From positions 49,181-113,180 of the forward strand of contig JAFLVK010000003.1 of the NCBI GenBank assembly GCA_022508345.1: DNA of 64,000 nucleotides, in the 5' to 3' direction. Position 1 is the stretch's first letter. The number at the start of each line of letters is the position of its first letter. A program made the position numbers and the translations under genes. This document shows positions 24,667 through 34,554 of the stretch, in pieces. The stretch is from Clostridiales bacterium. GTDB taxonomy: Bacteria > Bacillota > Clostridia > Christensenellales > CAG-314. Under the pieces are notes generated by a model. It was not told where the DNA came from. It made no database searches and was given only the letters and a program-made list of their open reading frames with translations.

Positions 24667-26541
24667 TCACGCCATATTTTCCCATTCGGCAAGTGTTTGT
24701 TCCAGCTCGGCATTGACAAGCTTGAGCCTCTCCATTACCTGGGAAAGCTTGGAAAAATCTGCTGCAATCTCGGGCATTGCCATCTGTTGATTGAGCTGCT
24801 CCACTTCGTTTTCCAGCTGCGTAATTCGCGATTCCAATTCCTTAAGCTTCCTTGTGCGGTTTACCTCCTCGGCGCGTTGCTTAGCGTTGCGATAGGTAGT
24901 AGGCGATTGTTTTGTAACCGTTTTCATCGGCTCGACAGGAGCATTTTTGCGACTGATGAAATCGTCATAATTTCCCTCGTACACATTTATTTTACAATCG
25001 GCTAATTCCGCAATGACATTGGAAACGCTGTTGACAAAATATCTGTCGTGGGATACATACAACAGTGTTCCTGTGTATGCCTTGAGCGCGTCCTCCAACG
25101 CTTCGCGACTGGGCAAATCAAGGTGGTTTGTTGGTTCGTCCAGCAACAGCAAGTTGCAGTCCTTTGCCATGATCAACGCCAATCCAAGCTTGGCACGTTC
25201 ACCACCGCTGAGGTCAGATACAAGCTTGTACACGTCGTCTGCGCCTAGCGTTACTTGCGCTAGCAAGCTGCGCACTTCCGTTTGCGACATACGGGTGTTG
25301 TCAAACCACAACTGATCCATTACCCGCAAATTGGATTGCAAATTGACGTTTTCCTGATCGTAGTAGCCCATGCGGACATTTTTGCCAAATATTATTTTGC
25401 CTAAATCATACGGATTTTGCGATGCTATGCGCCTAATGAGAGTGGACTTGCCCACTCCGTTTAGACCAAGCAAGGCTACCTTTTGTCCGCGACGTATTTG
25501 CAGGTTACAGTCCGTCAAAAGCTGCTTGCTGTCATACCCTAGGCTGAGATGTTGAATTGTGAGGGGAAACTCCGACGGTTCGGAGGTGTAATTAAATACA
25601 AAACGGGGCGGTCGTTCGTCCGCTTTGGGCGCGTCCAGCTTGTCCATTTTGTCAAGGGTGTTTTGCCGCGACTTTGCCATTTCCGCAGTGGATGCACGCA
25701 CCTTATTTCGCTGGATATAATCGGTAAGCTTTTCAATTTCGCGCTGTTGCTTGTCATATGCACGACGCTCATTTTCCAACCGCTCGGCTTTAAGCGCCTT
25801 GTACTTGGTGTAGTTGCCCTTGTAGGCGTGTACCTGTTGATGTTGTACATCCCAAATGGTTGTACACAGCTTGTCAAGGAAGTACCTGTCGTGCGACACC
25901 ACCAAAAGCGTAGACTTCCTGTCGGACAAAAATGTTTCCAACCAATCCAACGTCTTGTAGTCCAAGTGGTTTGTGGGTTCGTCCAGTATCAACAGCTCGG
26001 GGCGTTGCAACAGCAGCTTGCACAGTGCGGCTTTGGTCTTTTCTCCGCCGGAAAGCGTGGACACTACCCTATCGCTAAATTCCGTCATGCCCATGCCGTT
26101 CAGCACCGTTTTGACCTTGACCTCACTTTGGTACGCTTCGGTAACGTCTGCTTCCACCGTTAGGCGGTTGTACTTGTCGGCAAGCGACTTGTACTCGCTG
26201 CTGTCAAATGGGCAACCTGCCATTTGCTCGGAAACCGCCTTGATTTGCTCCACAAGCTGAGTTTGATAGGCAAAAACAGACATCATTTCGTCAAACAGTG
26301 TGTTGGTGGACAGAAAATCGCAATTTTGCTTGAGATAGCCCATCGTTAAGCCGTTTTTGCGAAAAATACTGCCATCAAAAAGCTGCAATTCGTCAAAAAT
26401 GCAACCAAGGAGCGTACTTTTGCCCGCTCCGTTTGCACCGACAAGACCTATGCTGTCTCCCTCGTTGACGTCAAGATTGACGTTTTTGAATATTGTTACG
26501 TCGCCGTATCTAAATTCCGCCGACTTGATTTGCAGTAACAT
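24667..26541 (-). CDS. ABC-F family ATPase (ribosome-associated)
   Basis: This 624-residue soluble protein has two ABC ATPase domains with no membrane segments. Both carry a signature and Walker B (LSGGEKTKAALCK...LILDEPTNHLD, and LSGGERAKLGLAL...LLLDEPTNHLD). They are joined by a long charged linker (residues ~240-290, the P-site tRNA interaction motif region) and followed by a C-terminal coiled coil (residues ~545-620). ABC-F proteins bind the ribosomal E site; subgroups act as translation factors or protect against ribosome-targeting antibiotics. The C-terminal coiled coil suggests the Uup/YdiF type rather than a resistance-type factor, but this is not certain. Confidence 0.92.
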   Translation of the reverse strand: MLLQIKSAEFRYGDVTIFKNVNLDVNEGDSIGLVGANGAGKSTLLGCIFDELQLFDGSIFRKNGLTMGYLKQNCDFLSTNTLFDEMMSVFAYQTQLVEQIKAVSEQMAGCPFDSSEYKSLADKYNRLTVEADVTEAYQSEVKVKTVLNGMGMTEFSDRVVSTLSGGEKTKAALCKLLLQRPELLILDEPTNHLDYKTLDWLETFLSDRKSTLLVVSHDRYFLDKLCTTIWDVQHQQVHAYKGNYTKYKALKAERLENERRAYDKQQREIEKLTDYIQRNKVRASTAEMAKSRQNTLDKMDKLDAPKADERPPRFVFNYTSEPSEFPLTIQHLSLGYDSKQLLTDCNLQIRRGQKVALLGLNGVGKSTLIRRIASQNPYDLGKIIFGKNVRMGYYDQENVNLQSNLRVMDQLWFDNTRMSQTEVRSLLAQVTLGADDVYKLVSDLSGGERAKLGLALIMAKDCNLLLLDEPTNHLDLPSREALEDALKAYTGTLLYVSHDRYFVNSVSNVIAELADCKINVYEGNYDDFISRKNAPVEPMKTVTKQSPTTYRNAKQRAEEVNRTRKLKELESRITQLENEVEQLNQQMAMPEIAADFSKLSQVMERLKLVNAELEQTLAEWENMA

Positions 26542-26580
26542 ATTTTTACCTACAATCCCTTTTTATCCATTATGTGAGAC

Positions 26581-26603
26581 GCCTCCCATTACAAAAGGGA
26601 GGC
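26581..26603 (-). other. Hairpin between CtpE-like ATPase and ABC-F genes
   Basis: GCCTCCC / GGGAGGC is a 7-bp perfect stem with a 9-nt loop. No T-run follows on either strand, so it may be an mRNA processing or stability element rather than a terminator. Confidence 0.5.
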
Positions 26604-26621
26604 ATGATAAGGGTATTATAT

Positions 26622-29147
26622 TTAGTTTTCCGTATGCTTTGACCTGTTGCGCATGGGCAATTTGCCTTTCAGGGGCTTGTTGGTGTGGAACAGCTTCATG
26701 CATGCATACAGCACAAAGGGGGTTGCCAATATTTCCACCAAAACTAGCAACACCTGCTCTCTGTCCAGTCGAACATAGGATAGGAAGTTGGAAAATACAG
26801 GTATGCTTACGCACGCTATTACTATTGCCCAAATGCCCACAAACATGGCTGATTTCCACTTGTTGAAGGGCTGGCACGCGTAGAATAACGCGAACAAACC
26901 GCCAAAGGTGTAGGTGATGGTAACCATTGTGCTGAGGACGTTTTCCGGCGGTACAAGTGTTGTATCGTAGATGTGCAAGCCGTACAGTACCGATGTGGAA
27001 ATGATAAACGTAATCGCTGCTGGCAGGCAACGCTTTAGCACGTTTACAAAGAAATTGCCCTTGATAAGCTTTTCGTTGGGTTGCAATGCCAAAAGCGTTG
27101 TCGGCAACGCTACCACTACCCAGTCCATAAGCGTTACGCGCAAATTGGTAAGCGGAGACTGCATTGTACGTCCGAAAACAAAGTGCATCATAATTAGCAA
27201 TATGTTAATTACAATTACATACACCGTCTTCATGAAGTACATGGACGTTGCGCTTTGAATGTTGTTGACGACACGTCTACCTTCCGCAACTACCTTGGGC
27301 AGGCAACTGAAGCTGTCGTCCATAAGTATCAGGTGGGAAACCTGGCGCGCTGCGTCACTGCCCCCTGCAAGTGAGATGGAACAATCGGATTCCTTCATTG
27401 CAAGAATGTCGTTCACGCCGTCGCCTGTCATTGCTACGGTGCTTCCTGCAGCTTTCAGTGCCCTTACAAGAATTGCCTTTTGGTCGGGAGAAACCCTGCC
27501 GAACACCGTGTACTTGGTGGCAGCCTCACGCACTTCGTCGTCCGTTAAGCCGTCCAGGCTAATGTAATCTTCGGCGTTTTCCACACCCACGCGCAATGCT
27601 ATGCTGGACACTGCCGACGGATTGTCGCCGGAAATAACCTTGATTTTTACGTCGTTTTTCTTGAACCATTCAATGGTGTCCCTAGCGTCGCTACGAATGT
27701 GGTCCTCGATGACGATAAGCGCAATGGGTCTCCTGGTTTGGGGCAACGATTCACTGTTGTAAATGGTTGTAGCCGAATGCGCAAGCAACAACACGCGCAA
27801 GCCTTGTGCTGCGTATTTCTTTACCATGTCGTTTACGCGTTCGTTGGGCGTTTTGAGTACGAACTCGGGTGCGCCAAGAATGTACGTTCCGTTGTTCTTG
27901 AATGACACTGCCGACAGCTTTCTCTCCGACGAAAATGGGATAGTTGCTGTCGCTACCATGGCAGGAGTCTTGGGCGAACCAAAGTACTTTTTGAGTGCTT
28001 TGCTCGTCATGTTGTCCGCTTTCAATGCTGTGTTGATGCTGGACATGATTTCGCGCAAGGTGTAGCCTGACGCACTGGACTGGCGCAAATCAATGCTTTC
28101 GATAACGCGCATTGTGCCGTCAGTGATTGTTCCCGTCTTGTCCAAACACAGTGTGTCAACGCGTGCAAGCATTTCGATACAGTACAGTTCCTGCACCATT
28201 GTCTTGTTGCGCGCAAGCCTCAAAAAGGACGCTGCAAGCGCAATGCTTGTTAGCAGGAAGGGACCTGCCGGTATCATGGAAATTATCGAACCTGCCGTTG
28301 TGGTAAGGGAATCGGGGTTGAGATTTAGCAGTGAAAATTCCGCCCAATTTGTAACCACACCGGCCTCTTTGTTGACAGCTTCGGTGTTGAGCATGTACAG
28401 GCAGATTGTCATAGGTACAATGACAATTGCCACGAAAATGAGTATGCCGCGCAATGCCTTTAGCATTTGCGAACGGGGTTTTTGATACTGGCGCGCGCGT
28501 CCTGTAAGCTTGGCAATGTAGTTGAACTTGCCAATTGCCGTTACCTGCGCAGTGCAGCTACCCGACAGCACATAGCTGCCGGCATAAAGTGTGTCGCCCT
28601 TGCGTTTTACAACGGCGTCGCTTTCGCCCGTGAGGATAGACTCATTCACTTCCACGTAGCCGTCCAGCACCACGCTGTCGGCGGAAATCTGCTCGCCACC
28701 GTCGATGTACACAATGTCGTCCAGCACAAGCTCGTTGACAGACCCGTCCACAGTGTTGCCGTCACGCAGTATCCTGATGTGAGGTTCTGTTATCAGGTTG
28801 AGCTTGTCTAACGTCAGCTTGGACTTGATTTCCTGAATGATGGCAATTGCCGTGTTGGCAACTACAACCGGCACAAAGGTGCACTGCCCCACTAAACCGT
28901 AAATGCACAACAGCACTGCAATGATAATGTACACCACGTTGAAAAAGGTAAAGATGTTGGACAGTATTATCCCTATGATGCTTTTACCTTTTTTGGTTGT
29001 GTCAACATTTACCAAGCCCTGAGCGTTGCGCAAAGCCACCTGCTCGGTTGTTAAACCGACGCTTTCACTGGGGCTGAAGCGTTCCACCGCGTTTAGGTCG
29101 CTTGGAAGGCGTACACGTTTGTTACGTTTTATTCTTACTTGTTCCAT
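26622..29147 (-). CDS. P-type ATPase, CtpE-like
   Basis: This 841-residue membrane ATPase has TGES in the actuator domain, [11 protein letters not shown] at the phosphorylation loop (around residue 335), and TGDGVNDILAMKESD in the hinge. The membrane motif in helix 4 is SMIPAGPFLLTSIAL instead of CPC or PEGL, which places it with CtpE-like pumps (calcium uptake has been shown for the mycobacterial CtpE) rather than heavy-metal exporters. The ion here is inferred, not known. The final ~130 residues hold several membrane helices. Its ATG follows the hisS stop by one base, so the two are cotranslated. The ribosome site is poor, consistent with coupling. Confidence 0.88.
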   Translation of the reverse strand: MEQVRIKRNKRVRLPSDLNAVERFSPSESVGLTTEQVALRNAQGLVNVDTTKKGKSIIGIILSNIFTFFNVVYIIIAVLLCIYGLVGQCTFVPVVVANTAIAIIQEIKSKLTLDKLNLITEPHIRILRDGNTVDGSVNELVLDDIVYIDGGEQISADSVVLDGYVEVNESILTGESDAVVKRKGDTLYAGSYVLSGSCTAQVTAIGKFNYIAKLTGRARQYQKPRSQMLKALRGILIFVAIVIVPMTICLYMLNTEAVNKEAGVVTNWAEFSLLNLNPDSLTTTAGSIISMIPAGPFLLTSIALAASFLRLARNKTMVQELYCIEMLARVDTLCLDKTGTITDGTMRVIESIDLRQSSASGYTLREIMSSINTALKADNMTSKALKKYFGSPKTPAMVATATIPFSSERKLSAVSFKNNGTYILGAPEFVLKTPNERVNDMVKKYAAQGLRVLLLAHSATTIYNSESLPQTRRPIALIVIEDHIRSDARDTIEWFKKNDVKIKVISGDNPSAVSSIALRVGVENAEDYISLDGLTDDEVREAATKYTVFGRVSPDQKAILVRALKAAGSTVAMTGDGVNDILAMKESDCSISLAGGSDAARQVSHLILMDDSFSCLPKVVAEGRRVVNNIQSATSMYFMKTVYVIVINILLIMMHFVFGRTMQSPLTNLRVTLMDWVVVALPTTLLALQPNEKLIKGNFFVNVLKRCLPAAITFIISTSVLYGLHIYDTTLVPPENVLSTMVTITYTFGGLFALFYACQPFNKWKSAMFVGIWAIVIACVSIPVFSNFLSYVRLDREQVLLVLVEILATPFVLYACMKLFHTNKPLKGKLPMRNRSKHTEN

Positions 29148-29148
29148 A

Positions 29149-30390
29149 CTAATTTATCTTGTTAAAGGTTCCGTTTCTGTATTCGTAAATTTCAGCGTAG
29201 CCCTGCTCGCGAAGCTGCTTGAGCTGATAAGAGAAATTTTTGATTTTCTTGAGTACGGTGACATTTGTTTTTTGGCGCTCTTGACGGCACGCGTCCATCA
29301 CGCGAACAAGAGACTGCGCGTCAAGATACTTGTCCAGTAGCACCGCCGTTCCGCGAGAAACTTTGCTTTCAACGCCACGCTCGGACAGCAGCAACGCAAT
29401 ACGCTCAAAACCTATCGAAAAACCGCAAGCGGGTACGTCGTTACCGGTGATGCGACCTATCATTTTGTCGTATCTTCCACCGCCTGCAATGGAGCTTGAA
29501 AGCCCGTCTACACTTACCTCGTATATCGTTCCCGTGTAGTAGCCCATTCCGCGAACAAGCGTTACGTCAAATACAACCCTGCCGTTTTTGACCGTGTTGT
29601 TGGTAACGTACAGAATTTCGTCAAGGTTTTGCTTTACCGACTTGGGCAAAAATTCGCCCAGCTCCTGCGCGCACGTTGCCAAAGGATTGTCGGAAGAGGT
29701 TATGCGACTTATCAAATTGATAAATTCCACCGCTTTGCCCGGTGCAATTGCTTCTATTTCCTCAAGGACACCCGTTACACCTATTTTGTCCAATTTGTCC
29801 AGCGCTATAAACACCGATTGCTTGTGTTCTTCGGCAATGCCGCAACGCTCTACAATTGCGTTCAACAAACGCCTGTCGGAAATGCGTACGGTAACGTCGT
29901 TGAAGCCAAGATTTTGCAGTGCCTGCATGGTTGCCAAGATAAGCTCAATTTCCGCAAGGTTGCTCTCCTCGCCTATCACGTCGATGTCACACTGGACAAA
30001 CTGACGGAAACGGCCGCGTTGAGGACGGTCGGCACGCCATACGTTGTCCATCTGGATAGACTTGAACACGGCAGGAAGCTGACCAATGTTGTTGGAGTAG
30101 AAACGCGCAAGGGGCACTGTAAGGTCGTAACGCAGCCCCAGGTCGCACAGCTCGGAGCTGTCTGCTGAGTTAAGCTTTTCTCCGCGCTTCAAAATTTTGA
30201 AAATAAGCTTTTCATTGTCTCCGCCCTGCTTGGAGGTCAACAGCTCGATGTTTTCCACTGCGGGGGTCTCTATGCGCGTAAAGCCGTAGCTTTCGTATGT
30301 GGTTTGTATTGTAGCCAGAATTTGCTGTCTCAGTGCAAACTCCTTGGGCAAAAAGTCTCGCATGCCCTTGGCTGGTGTTTTAGGTAACAT
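29149..30390 (-). CDS. hisS: Histidine-tRNA ligase
   Basis: This class II synthetase of 413 residues charges tRNA-His. It starts MLPKTPAKGMRDFLP; motif 2 is the RADRPQRGRFRQFVQCDIDVIG region and the histidine motif is around GGRYDKM and the CGFSIGFERI motif 3 near the end. The chosen ATG at 30390 has a CAGGAGA ribosome site; the longer frame to 30426 adds twelve residues without one. No T-box specifier or AGGGTGGNACCGCG sequence occurs upstream; instead the 155-nt spacer from pgi holds three hairpins. It is followed directly by the CtpE-like ATPase gene. Confidence 0.95.
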   Translation of the reverse strand: MLPKTPAKGMRDFLPKEFALRQQILATIQTTYESYGFTRIETPAVENIELLTSKQGGDNEKLIFKILKRGEKLNSADSSELCDLGLRYDLTVPLARFYSNNIGQLPAVFKSIQMDNVWRADRPQRGRFRQFVQCDIDVIGEESNLAEIELILATMQALQNLGFNDVTVRISDRRLLNAIVERCGIAEEHKQSVFIALDKLDKIGVTGVLEEIEAIAPGKAVEFINLISRITSSDNPLATCAQELGEFLPKSVKQNLDEILYVTNNTVKNGRVVFDVTLVRGMGYYTGTIYEVSVDGLSSSIAGGGRYDKMIGRITGNDVPACGFSIGFERIALLLSERGVESKVSRGTAVLLDKYLDAQSLVRVMDACRQERQKTNVTVLKKIKNFSYQLKQLREQGYAEIYEYRNGTFNKIN

Positions 30391-30433
30391 TTTGTCTCCT
30401 GTTAAGTAAATTTTATTCATTAACAAAAGCGAA

Positions 30434-30517
30434 CAAACTTGCTTGCAAGGGTTTGTGCGCTTGCTGGCAGAACATAAACGGCGTTTTGCGTTAGCAAAAT
30501 GTAGCGACGATAGTCGC
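30434..30517 (-). other. Three consecutive hairpins in the pgi-hisS spacer
   Basis: Stems visible in the spacer are CAAAC-TTGC / GCAA-GG-GTTTG (30434-30455), CGTTTTGC / GCAAAATG (30482-30501) and GCGAC / GTCGC (30504-30517). None has a following T-run on the minus strand. They would be in the leader or intercistronic RNA before hisS. Confidence 0.55.
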
Positions 30518-30545
30518 GCACGGAAATGTCAATTTCCATTGCCTT

Positions 30546-31943
30546 TTATGTTATAATATAATTTGGGTTGTCCGGCTCGGCGCTCTCGATTTCTTGCGCC
30601 TTGTCCTCGTAGCCTTTACGTCCAAACAGCGCGTAGGTTGCGTTCTTGCCACCCTCTACGCCCGGTTGATTGTACACGTCGATGTCGAACATTGCGCCTG
30701 CGTAAGCCGTTTGTAGCTCCATCATATACAGCAGCCCGCCGATGTGGTACTCGTCTATCGTGTCGAGATGTATCGTGTAATTTGCGCGGTGTTGCTGAAC
30801 CAGGTTGTAACGTGTTGCAAACAGCTCCTTGTTCATAAGCTCGCCCAGGGTGTGTCCGCACAGGAAGTTTACGTCGGGGTACTCCTCACAGCCGTTGGGG
30901 ATTGTACAGTCACTCCTGAACTGCCCCACTTCGATAAAGGTGATAACCTTGTCGTACGGCCCTTCGTTGAACAGCTGTACCTGGCTGTGTTGGTCGGTAA
31001 CGCCCAGCGCCTTTACAGGGGTTTGACCTACGTTAACCTTGTTGCCGTCGTTGTCCACTTCCTTGCCCAGTGACTCCGCCCACAGTTGAGCGTACCAGTC
31101 GGCAATGTAACGGAGGCTGTCGGCATACGGCATGATGACGCCGATGTTTTTACCGCTCTTGATGGAAAGGTACTGCAGCGTTGCGATTGCCAGCGCGGGA
31201 TTGTGCGACATGTCGTCCGTTTTGCATTTCTTGTCCATTTCCCTTGCGCCACGGAGCATTTCGGCAATGTCAATGCCCACTACGGCTGCAGGCAACAGTC
31301 CAACGGGTGACAGCTCGGAAAAACGTCCGCCTACGCCTTCGGGAATGTAAAATGTTTCGATATTTTGTTGCTTGGCAATCTTGATGAGATTTCCCTTGAA
31401 CTCGCTTGTGGTTGCAATGATGTGTTCACTTGCTTTGTCGCCAAGCTTAGCCTTGAGCATATCCATGATGATGAGATATTGGCTCATGGTTTCGCTGGTT
31501 GCGCCCGACTTGGTGATTACGTTGAACATCGTCTTTTCGATGTCGATAACGTCGAACAGCGCGTTCATCTTTTCGGGGTCGACGTTGTCGATAACGTAAA
31601 ACTTGGGGCCCTTGCGGATTCTACGTGGTAGCTCGTTGTAGTACAGATGCTTAAGCGCCGTAAACACTGCAATGGGACCAAGCGCTGAACCGCCAATTCC
31701 CAGCACTACAAAGCTTTCGCATGTTCTTCTTATGCGCCTGGCAGTTGTGTTTATTTGCTTTACAACTTCCTTTTGCTTGTAGGGGCTGTCCATCCAGCCT
31801 TGCATACCGTTGCCGCGGCCTTCCTCCACCTTGGCGTGAGCAATCTGCGCCAAAAGCGAATGGGATCTGTACTCAATCTCGGGGATACCTTGCTCTCCGA
31901 TAGCGTGCTTCATCATGTTGTTGTAGTTTAACCTGATACTCAT
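30546..31943 (-). CDS. pgi: Glucose-6-phosphate isomerase
   Basis: This 465-residue cytosolic enzyme interconverts glucose-6-phosphate and fructose-6-phosphate. Family signatures are VLGIGGSALGP (around residues 77-87), VITKSGATSETMSQ around 146-159, and the C-terminal region with GGKNATYALFGRKGY. The length is typical of the Firmicutes form (about 450). The ribosome site is AGGGAAA. It lies upstream of hisS and downstream of a GH3 glucosidase, matching a local theme of sugar use. Confidence 0.96.
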   Translation of the reverse strand: MSIRLNYNNMMKHAIGEQGIPEIEYRSHSLLAQIAHAKVEEGRGNGMQGWMDSPYKQKEVVKQINTTARRIRRTCESFVVLGIGGSALGPIAVFTALKHLYYNELPRRIRKGPKFYVIDNVDPEKMNALFDVIDIEKTMFNVITKSGATSETMSQYLIIMDMLKAKLGDKASEHIIATTSEFKGNLIKIAKQQNIETFYIPEGVGGRFSELSPVGLLPAAVVGIDIAEMLRGAREMDKKCKTDDMSHNPALAIATLQYLSIKSGKNIGVIMPYADSLRYIADWYAQLWAESLGKEVDNDGNKVNVGQTPVKALGVTDQHSQVQLFNEGPYDKVITFIEVGQFRSDCTIPNGCEEYPDVNFLCGHTLGELMNKELFATRYNLVQQHRANYTIHLDTIDEYHIGGLLYMMELQTAYAGAMFDIDVYNQPGVEGGKNATYALFGRKGYEDKAQEIESAEPDNPNYIIT

Positions 31944-31981
31944 ATTTGTTTCCCTTTGTTTAAGATTTTTGTTTTTATTGT

Positions 31982-34384
31982 TTAGTTGTCGATTTTGTAT
32001 TTACCGAACAACGCTTTTATTGCTTTGAAGTGCTGCCTGTTGCTGTGGTAAAGCAAGTACATCACATATTTGGTCGGCACACCGCCAACGCTCATCAAGG
32101 ATATTAGCGGAGTTTCCAGTGCGCCCCTGTATATCATTTGCGCAACGGGGCTGGAAAAGCTTTTGCTAGGCGAATTGTTGATTGCCATTTTCTTTATCGC
32201 CCTTAGCAATGCGCGTACCTGCCACACATTTTGGGACAAATCTCCCAAGGTGTTGAACAGCGTGTACTGACCGCGTTTGAGGGGTGTAACGTCGCGTTTT
32301 GCCGCATTTGCCAGTGCGTAAAATTCCTCCTCGTCTATTTGCCAGCCGTTGTTGCCAGTAGGCTGTACAAAATAGCTGGGGTAACACTCCCTGTCCTGTC
32401 CGCTGAGCTGTTCGCCCTCCACTTGTATATTGCAGGAAAGCAACACTGTCTCAACGTCCTTGCAAACGGAAATTACATATTCGCCGGCAACTACTCGGAA
32501 TGCGCCGTCCGCGTAAATGCTGAATGCACGGCTGTCAAGGTGGACTGTTACGTCCAGGCTTTGACCGCTTGCGACAAACACCTTTTCAAACCCCACCAGC
32601 TGGCGTTTGGGGCGCATGTAACCGCAGTCGAAGTTGTCAACGTAAAGCTCCACTACCTCGCTTGCATCCACTGCGCCGACGTTGCTGACGGTAACCGTTA
32701 CGTCGTAGCCACCGCTAGCTTTACACACCGTCAAGTTGGAATAGGCAAAGTGCGAATAGGACAGCCCGTAGCCAAACGGGAACTGTACGGGAATGCCGTA
32801 GGTGTTGTAGTAACGGTATCCGACAAATATGCTTTCGCGGTGTTCGTCCACGTTGCCGTCACAGGCAAAGTAGTTGTAGCAGGGTGTATCCGTCAATTTG
32901 TGAGGGTAGCTTTCCGCAAGCCGTCCACTGGGACTGACGTTACCAAACACCAGGTCGTAAACCGCTTCCGTTACCGCCTCACCGCCAAGATACATGTTGA
33001 GTAACGCCTTGACGTTATCCAGCCACGGCATTACAAATGGCGAACCGCCAAATGCAACAAACACTATGTTGGGGTTGCACTGTGCAAGCTTAGCAAGTAG
33101 GCTTTGTTGACAGCTGGGGATTTCCAGCGTTGTTCTGTCGTAGCCCTCCCCCTCGAAGTCGTCCGTCAAACCGCCGAAGAACAGCACAGTGTCGCTCTTC
33201 AGTGCAAGGCTTGACGCTTGCTTTTCCCAAGCCGGGTTGACGCTGTCGCCTGAAATGCTGTACCCCTTTGCGTAGGTGTATTTTATTCCGTTGTCGTCAA
33301 GCACCTGCAAAAATGATTTGCAGCTGGCGTTAACGTGACTGCTTCCCGCACCTTGGAAACGTGGCTTTTCCGCAAGCTCACCGACAATTAGTACGTGACG
33401 GTTTTTGTTGAGGGGCAAGATGCCGTTGTTTTTGAGCAGCACCGCCGAATCAGCTGCAATCCTGCGACACAGCGCGTGATGCTTGGCGTAGTCCACAATC
33501 TGTTTGTCTTTCCCCGTTGAACACTTGTTTACAAGCTCCACAACCTTGGTGGCAGCCCTGTTGAGGTGAGCTTCGCTCAGTTCACCGCGCTCTACCGCCT
33601 TGATTGTCCGCTGTTCGTGGAAGTGTCCGCCGTCGGGCATTTCCAGGTCCATCCCCGCTGAGTACGCTTTCGCCATATCGTAGCTTGCGCCCCAGTCGGA
33701 CATTACAAGCCCCTCAAAGCCCCAGTCGTTGCGAAGAATATCCGTAAGCAATCGCTTGTTCATGGTACAGCTAACGCCGTTGACCTTGTTGTACGCCGCC
33801 ATGACAGTGTAAGGATGAGCGCTCTTGACCACCTTTTCAAACGCGGCAAGATATATCTCGCGCAGCGCCCTTTCGTCCACTATCGCGTCCATTGTCATTC
33901 GGCGCGTTTCCTGAGAGTTTACGGCAAAGTGCTTCAAGGAGCACCCCACGCCCTTTGCCTGCATTGCGGATACGTAGCTTGCGCCAAGCTCTCCTGCTAG
34001 ATACGGGTCTTCGGAGAAATACTCGAAGTTGCGCCCGCACAATGGGCTGCGCTTGATGTTGAGCCCCGGACCCAGCACAACGGAGACATCTTCCGCTATT
34101 GCTTCCGTTGCAATTGCATCGGCTATTGCCCGTGCGTTTTCGCGGTTCCAAGAGGTTGCAACGGCGGACGCCGTGGGAAAGCAGGTGGCAAGGTTACTGT
34201 CGTTGATACCCTTGTTGGTATCCGCTTGCTTTCTCAGTCCGTGGGGACCGTCCGTCATCATGATTGAGGGCAAGCCGCAAATGGAATGTGTGTGCCAAGC
34301 CCCCTTACCGTGCGTAAGAGTCGCCTTTTCCACTACATTTAAATTTGATACAAAAGTTTCAACGTCCATTACCGTAACCGCCAT
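31982..34384 (-). CDS. GH3 family beta-glucosidase
   Basis: This 800-residue protein has the GH3 order: an (alpha/beta)8 domain (residues ~30-290) with the nucleophile Asp in VMSDWGAS around 229, an alpha/beta sandwich (~310-530) and a fibronectin-III-like domain (~570-640). The motif LKHFAVNSQETRR, which binds substrate, is around 145-160. It probably removes terminal beta-linked glucose or xylose. There is no signal peptide, so it works inside the cell on imported disaccharides. A C-terminal tail of ~120 residues beyond the FnIII domain is not part of the usual fold. It is divergent from the GH13 gene at 34555. Confidence 0.93.
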   Translation of the reverse strand: MAVTVMDVETFVSNLNVVEKATLTHGKGAWHTHSICGLPSIMMTDGPHGLRKQADTNKGINDSNLATCFPTASAVATSWNRENARAIADAIATEAIAEDVSVVLGPGLNIKRSPLCGRNFEYFSEDPYLAGELGASYVSAMQAKGVGCSLKHFAVNSQETRRMTMDAIVDERALREIYLAAFEKVVKSAHPYTVMAAYNKVNGVSCTMNKRLLTDILRNDWGFEGLVMSDWGASYDMAKAYSAGMDLEMPDGGHFHEQRTIKAVERGELSEAHLNRAATKVVELVNKCSTGKDKQIVDYAKHHALCRRIAADSAVLLKNNGILPLNKNRHVLIVGELAEKPRFQGAGSSHVNASCKSFLQVLDDNGIKYTYAKGYSISGDSVNPAWEKQASSLALKSDTVLFFGGLTDDFEGEGYDRTTLEIPSCQQSLLAKLAQCNPNIVFVAFGGSPFVMPWLDNVKALLNMYLGGEAVTEAVYDLVFGNVSPSGRLAESYPHKLTDTPCYNYFACDGNVDEHRESIFVGYRYYNTYGIPVQFPFGYGLSYSHFAYSNLTVCKASGGYDVTVTVSNVGAVDASEVVELYVDNFDCGYMRPKRQLVGFEKVFVASGQSLDVTVHLDSRAFSIYADGAFRVVAGEYVISVCKDVETVLLSCNIQVEGEQLSGQDRECYPSYFVQPTGNNGWQIDEEEFYALANAAKRDVTPLKRGQYTLFNTLGDLSQNVWQVRALLRAIKKMAINNSPSKSFSSPVAQMIYRGALETPLISLMSVGGVPTKYVMYLLYHSNRQHFKAIKALFGKYKIDN

Positions 34385-34517
34385 TATCTTAAGTAGCTGT
34401 GCATTAGCACATATTTTTCTATCGTATATTCTAGCACAAGTTTATATTATTGTGTACTATTGTAAAGTAAAAAAATAAATAAAATATATAAATATATATT
34501 TCGATGTAAATTCATTA

Positions 34518-34546
34518 TTGAAATATGCGCAAAAATGCTGTATAAT
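34518..34546 (+). promoter_or_regulatory. Promoter of the GH13 gene
   Basis: TTGAAA (34518-34523) and TATAAT (34541-34546) are 17 bp apart. The start of transcription should be about 34553, only ~2 nt before the ATG at 34555. Confidence 0.75.
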
Positions 34547-34554
34547 TATAACGT

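Noticed and set aside
30391..30545. T-box riboswitch before hisS
   Set aside because: The spacer is structured, but neither the AGGGTGGNACCGCG core nor a terminator/antiterminator with a T-run is present.
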